Origin: an uncultured Aquimonas sp.
GTDB taxonomy: Bacteria; Pseudomonadota; Gammaproteobacteria; Xanthomonadales; Xanthomonadaceae
DNA length: 6,781 nt
NCBI GenBank assembly: GCA_946481615.1
Contig: CAMLOR010000186.1
Coordinates: forward strand, 1-6,781
Reading direction: 5' to 3'
Position numbers and translations under genes: made by a program. The notes beneath the pieces were generated by a model. The model searched no databases. It had not been told where the DNA came from and saw only the letters and a program-made list of their open reading frames with translations. This document shows, piece after piece, positions 6,429 through 6,781 of this stretch. Position 1 is the stretch's first letter, and each line of letters starts with the position of its first letter.

Positions 6429-6781
6429 TCAGCCCGCGGGCTCGCGCTTCGCCACCACGCTGGTGGCGGTGAGATCCGCCGTGACGTTGCCGACGGTGGA
6501 GAACACATCGGGCAGCGTGTCGATGGCGAGCAGCACGCCGAGCGGTTCCACCGGCAGGCCCATCGCCGTCGTCACCGGCAGGTTGGTGGCCATGAAGCTG
6601 ACCTGGCCGGGCAGTCCCACCGAGCCCAGGCTGATCGCCACCGCCAGCGCCACGCCGGAGATCCACTGCAGCGGCGTGAGGTCGATGCCGTAGGTCCAGG
6701 CCACGAAGGCGGCCACGCCCAGGTACTGCATGGGCGAGGTGATGCGGAACAGCGAGACCGCCATCGGCAGCACCAGCGACA
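6429..6781 (-). CDS. C-terminal part of a SDF/DAACS-family Na+-coupled symporter (5' end outside window)
   Basis: The 116 visible residues are the C-terminal end of a dicarboxylate/amino-acid:cation symporter (the GltPh/GltP/DctA family, PF00375-type). The segment LGSVGLPGQVSFMAT is hairpin HP2. The helix that follows, LLAIDTLPDVFSTVGNVTADLTATSVVAKRE, is here cited in two pieces: LLAIDTLPDVFST and VGNVTADLTATSVVAKRE. It aligns without gaps to TM8 of archaeal GltPh. The cation- and substrate-binding residues equivalent to GltPh D390, D394, T398, N401 and D405 are all kept. The residue equivalent to R397, which binds the substrate side-chain carboxylate, is serine (codon 6498-6500). This argues against a glutamate or C4-dicarboxylate substrate and for a neutral one. 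It ends at a TGA (complement of 6429-6431) and converges on the secreted-protein gene. Confidence 0.88.
   Translation of the reverse strand, partial: SLVLPMAVSLFRITSPMQYLGVAAFVAWTYGIDLTPLQWISGVALAVAISLGSVGLPGQVSFMATNLPVTTAMGLPVEPLGVLLAIDTLPDVFSTVGNVTADLTATSVVAKREPAG

Overview
The window is GC-rich, gene-dense DNA. Gene content, codon bias and the palindromic intergenic repeats suggest a gammaproteobacterium of the Lysobacter/Luteimonas/Xanthomonas kind. That placement is inference from style and remembered homologues, not from a marker gene.

Layout, left to right. (1) Positions 1-353, + strand: the 3' end of a membrane protein of unknown function. (2) Positions 354-442: a degenerate half-copy of an intergenic palindromic repeat. 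(3) Positions 448-1806, - strand: a complete sigma-54-dependent response regulator closely resembling AlgB, with receiver, AAA+ and Fis-type HTH domains. (4) Positions 1807-2039: a divergent regulatory region with a near-consensus sigma-54 promoter on the + strand. (5) Positions 2040-4577, + strand: five tightly spaced genes, namely a DUF1328/YtjA small membrane protein, a secreted protein with three BON domains, an entericidin-like small lipoprotein, a secreted DUF4398-type helical protein and an OmpA-C lipoprotein. A strong intrinsic terminator follows at 4600-4632. (6) Positions 4653-4905: a full-length copy of the repeat, a roughly 250-bp imperfect palindrome with perfect 30-bp arms. (7) Positions 5028-6374, + strand: a secreted 448-residue protein of an uncharacterised family. 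(8) Positions 6393-6418: a GC-only hairpin between convergent genes. (9) Positions 6429-6781, - strand: the C-terminal part of a SDF/DAACS-family sodium:organic-anion or amino-acid symporter.

The most interesting unit is 448-4632: a sigma-54 activator transcribed divergently from a five-gene cell-envelope operon that carries its own sigma-54 promoter. All five products are predicted to sit in the inner membrane, the periplasm or on the outer membrane. The simplest reading is a dedicated envelope-maintenance or envelope-stress operon switched on by its AlgB-like neighbour through RNA polymerase-sigma-54. No cognate histidine kinase is visible in the window. The module is bracketed by two same-orientation copies of the palindromic repeat.
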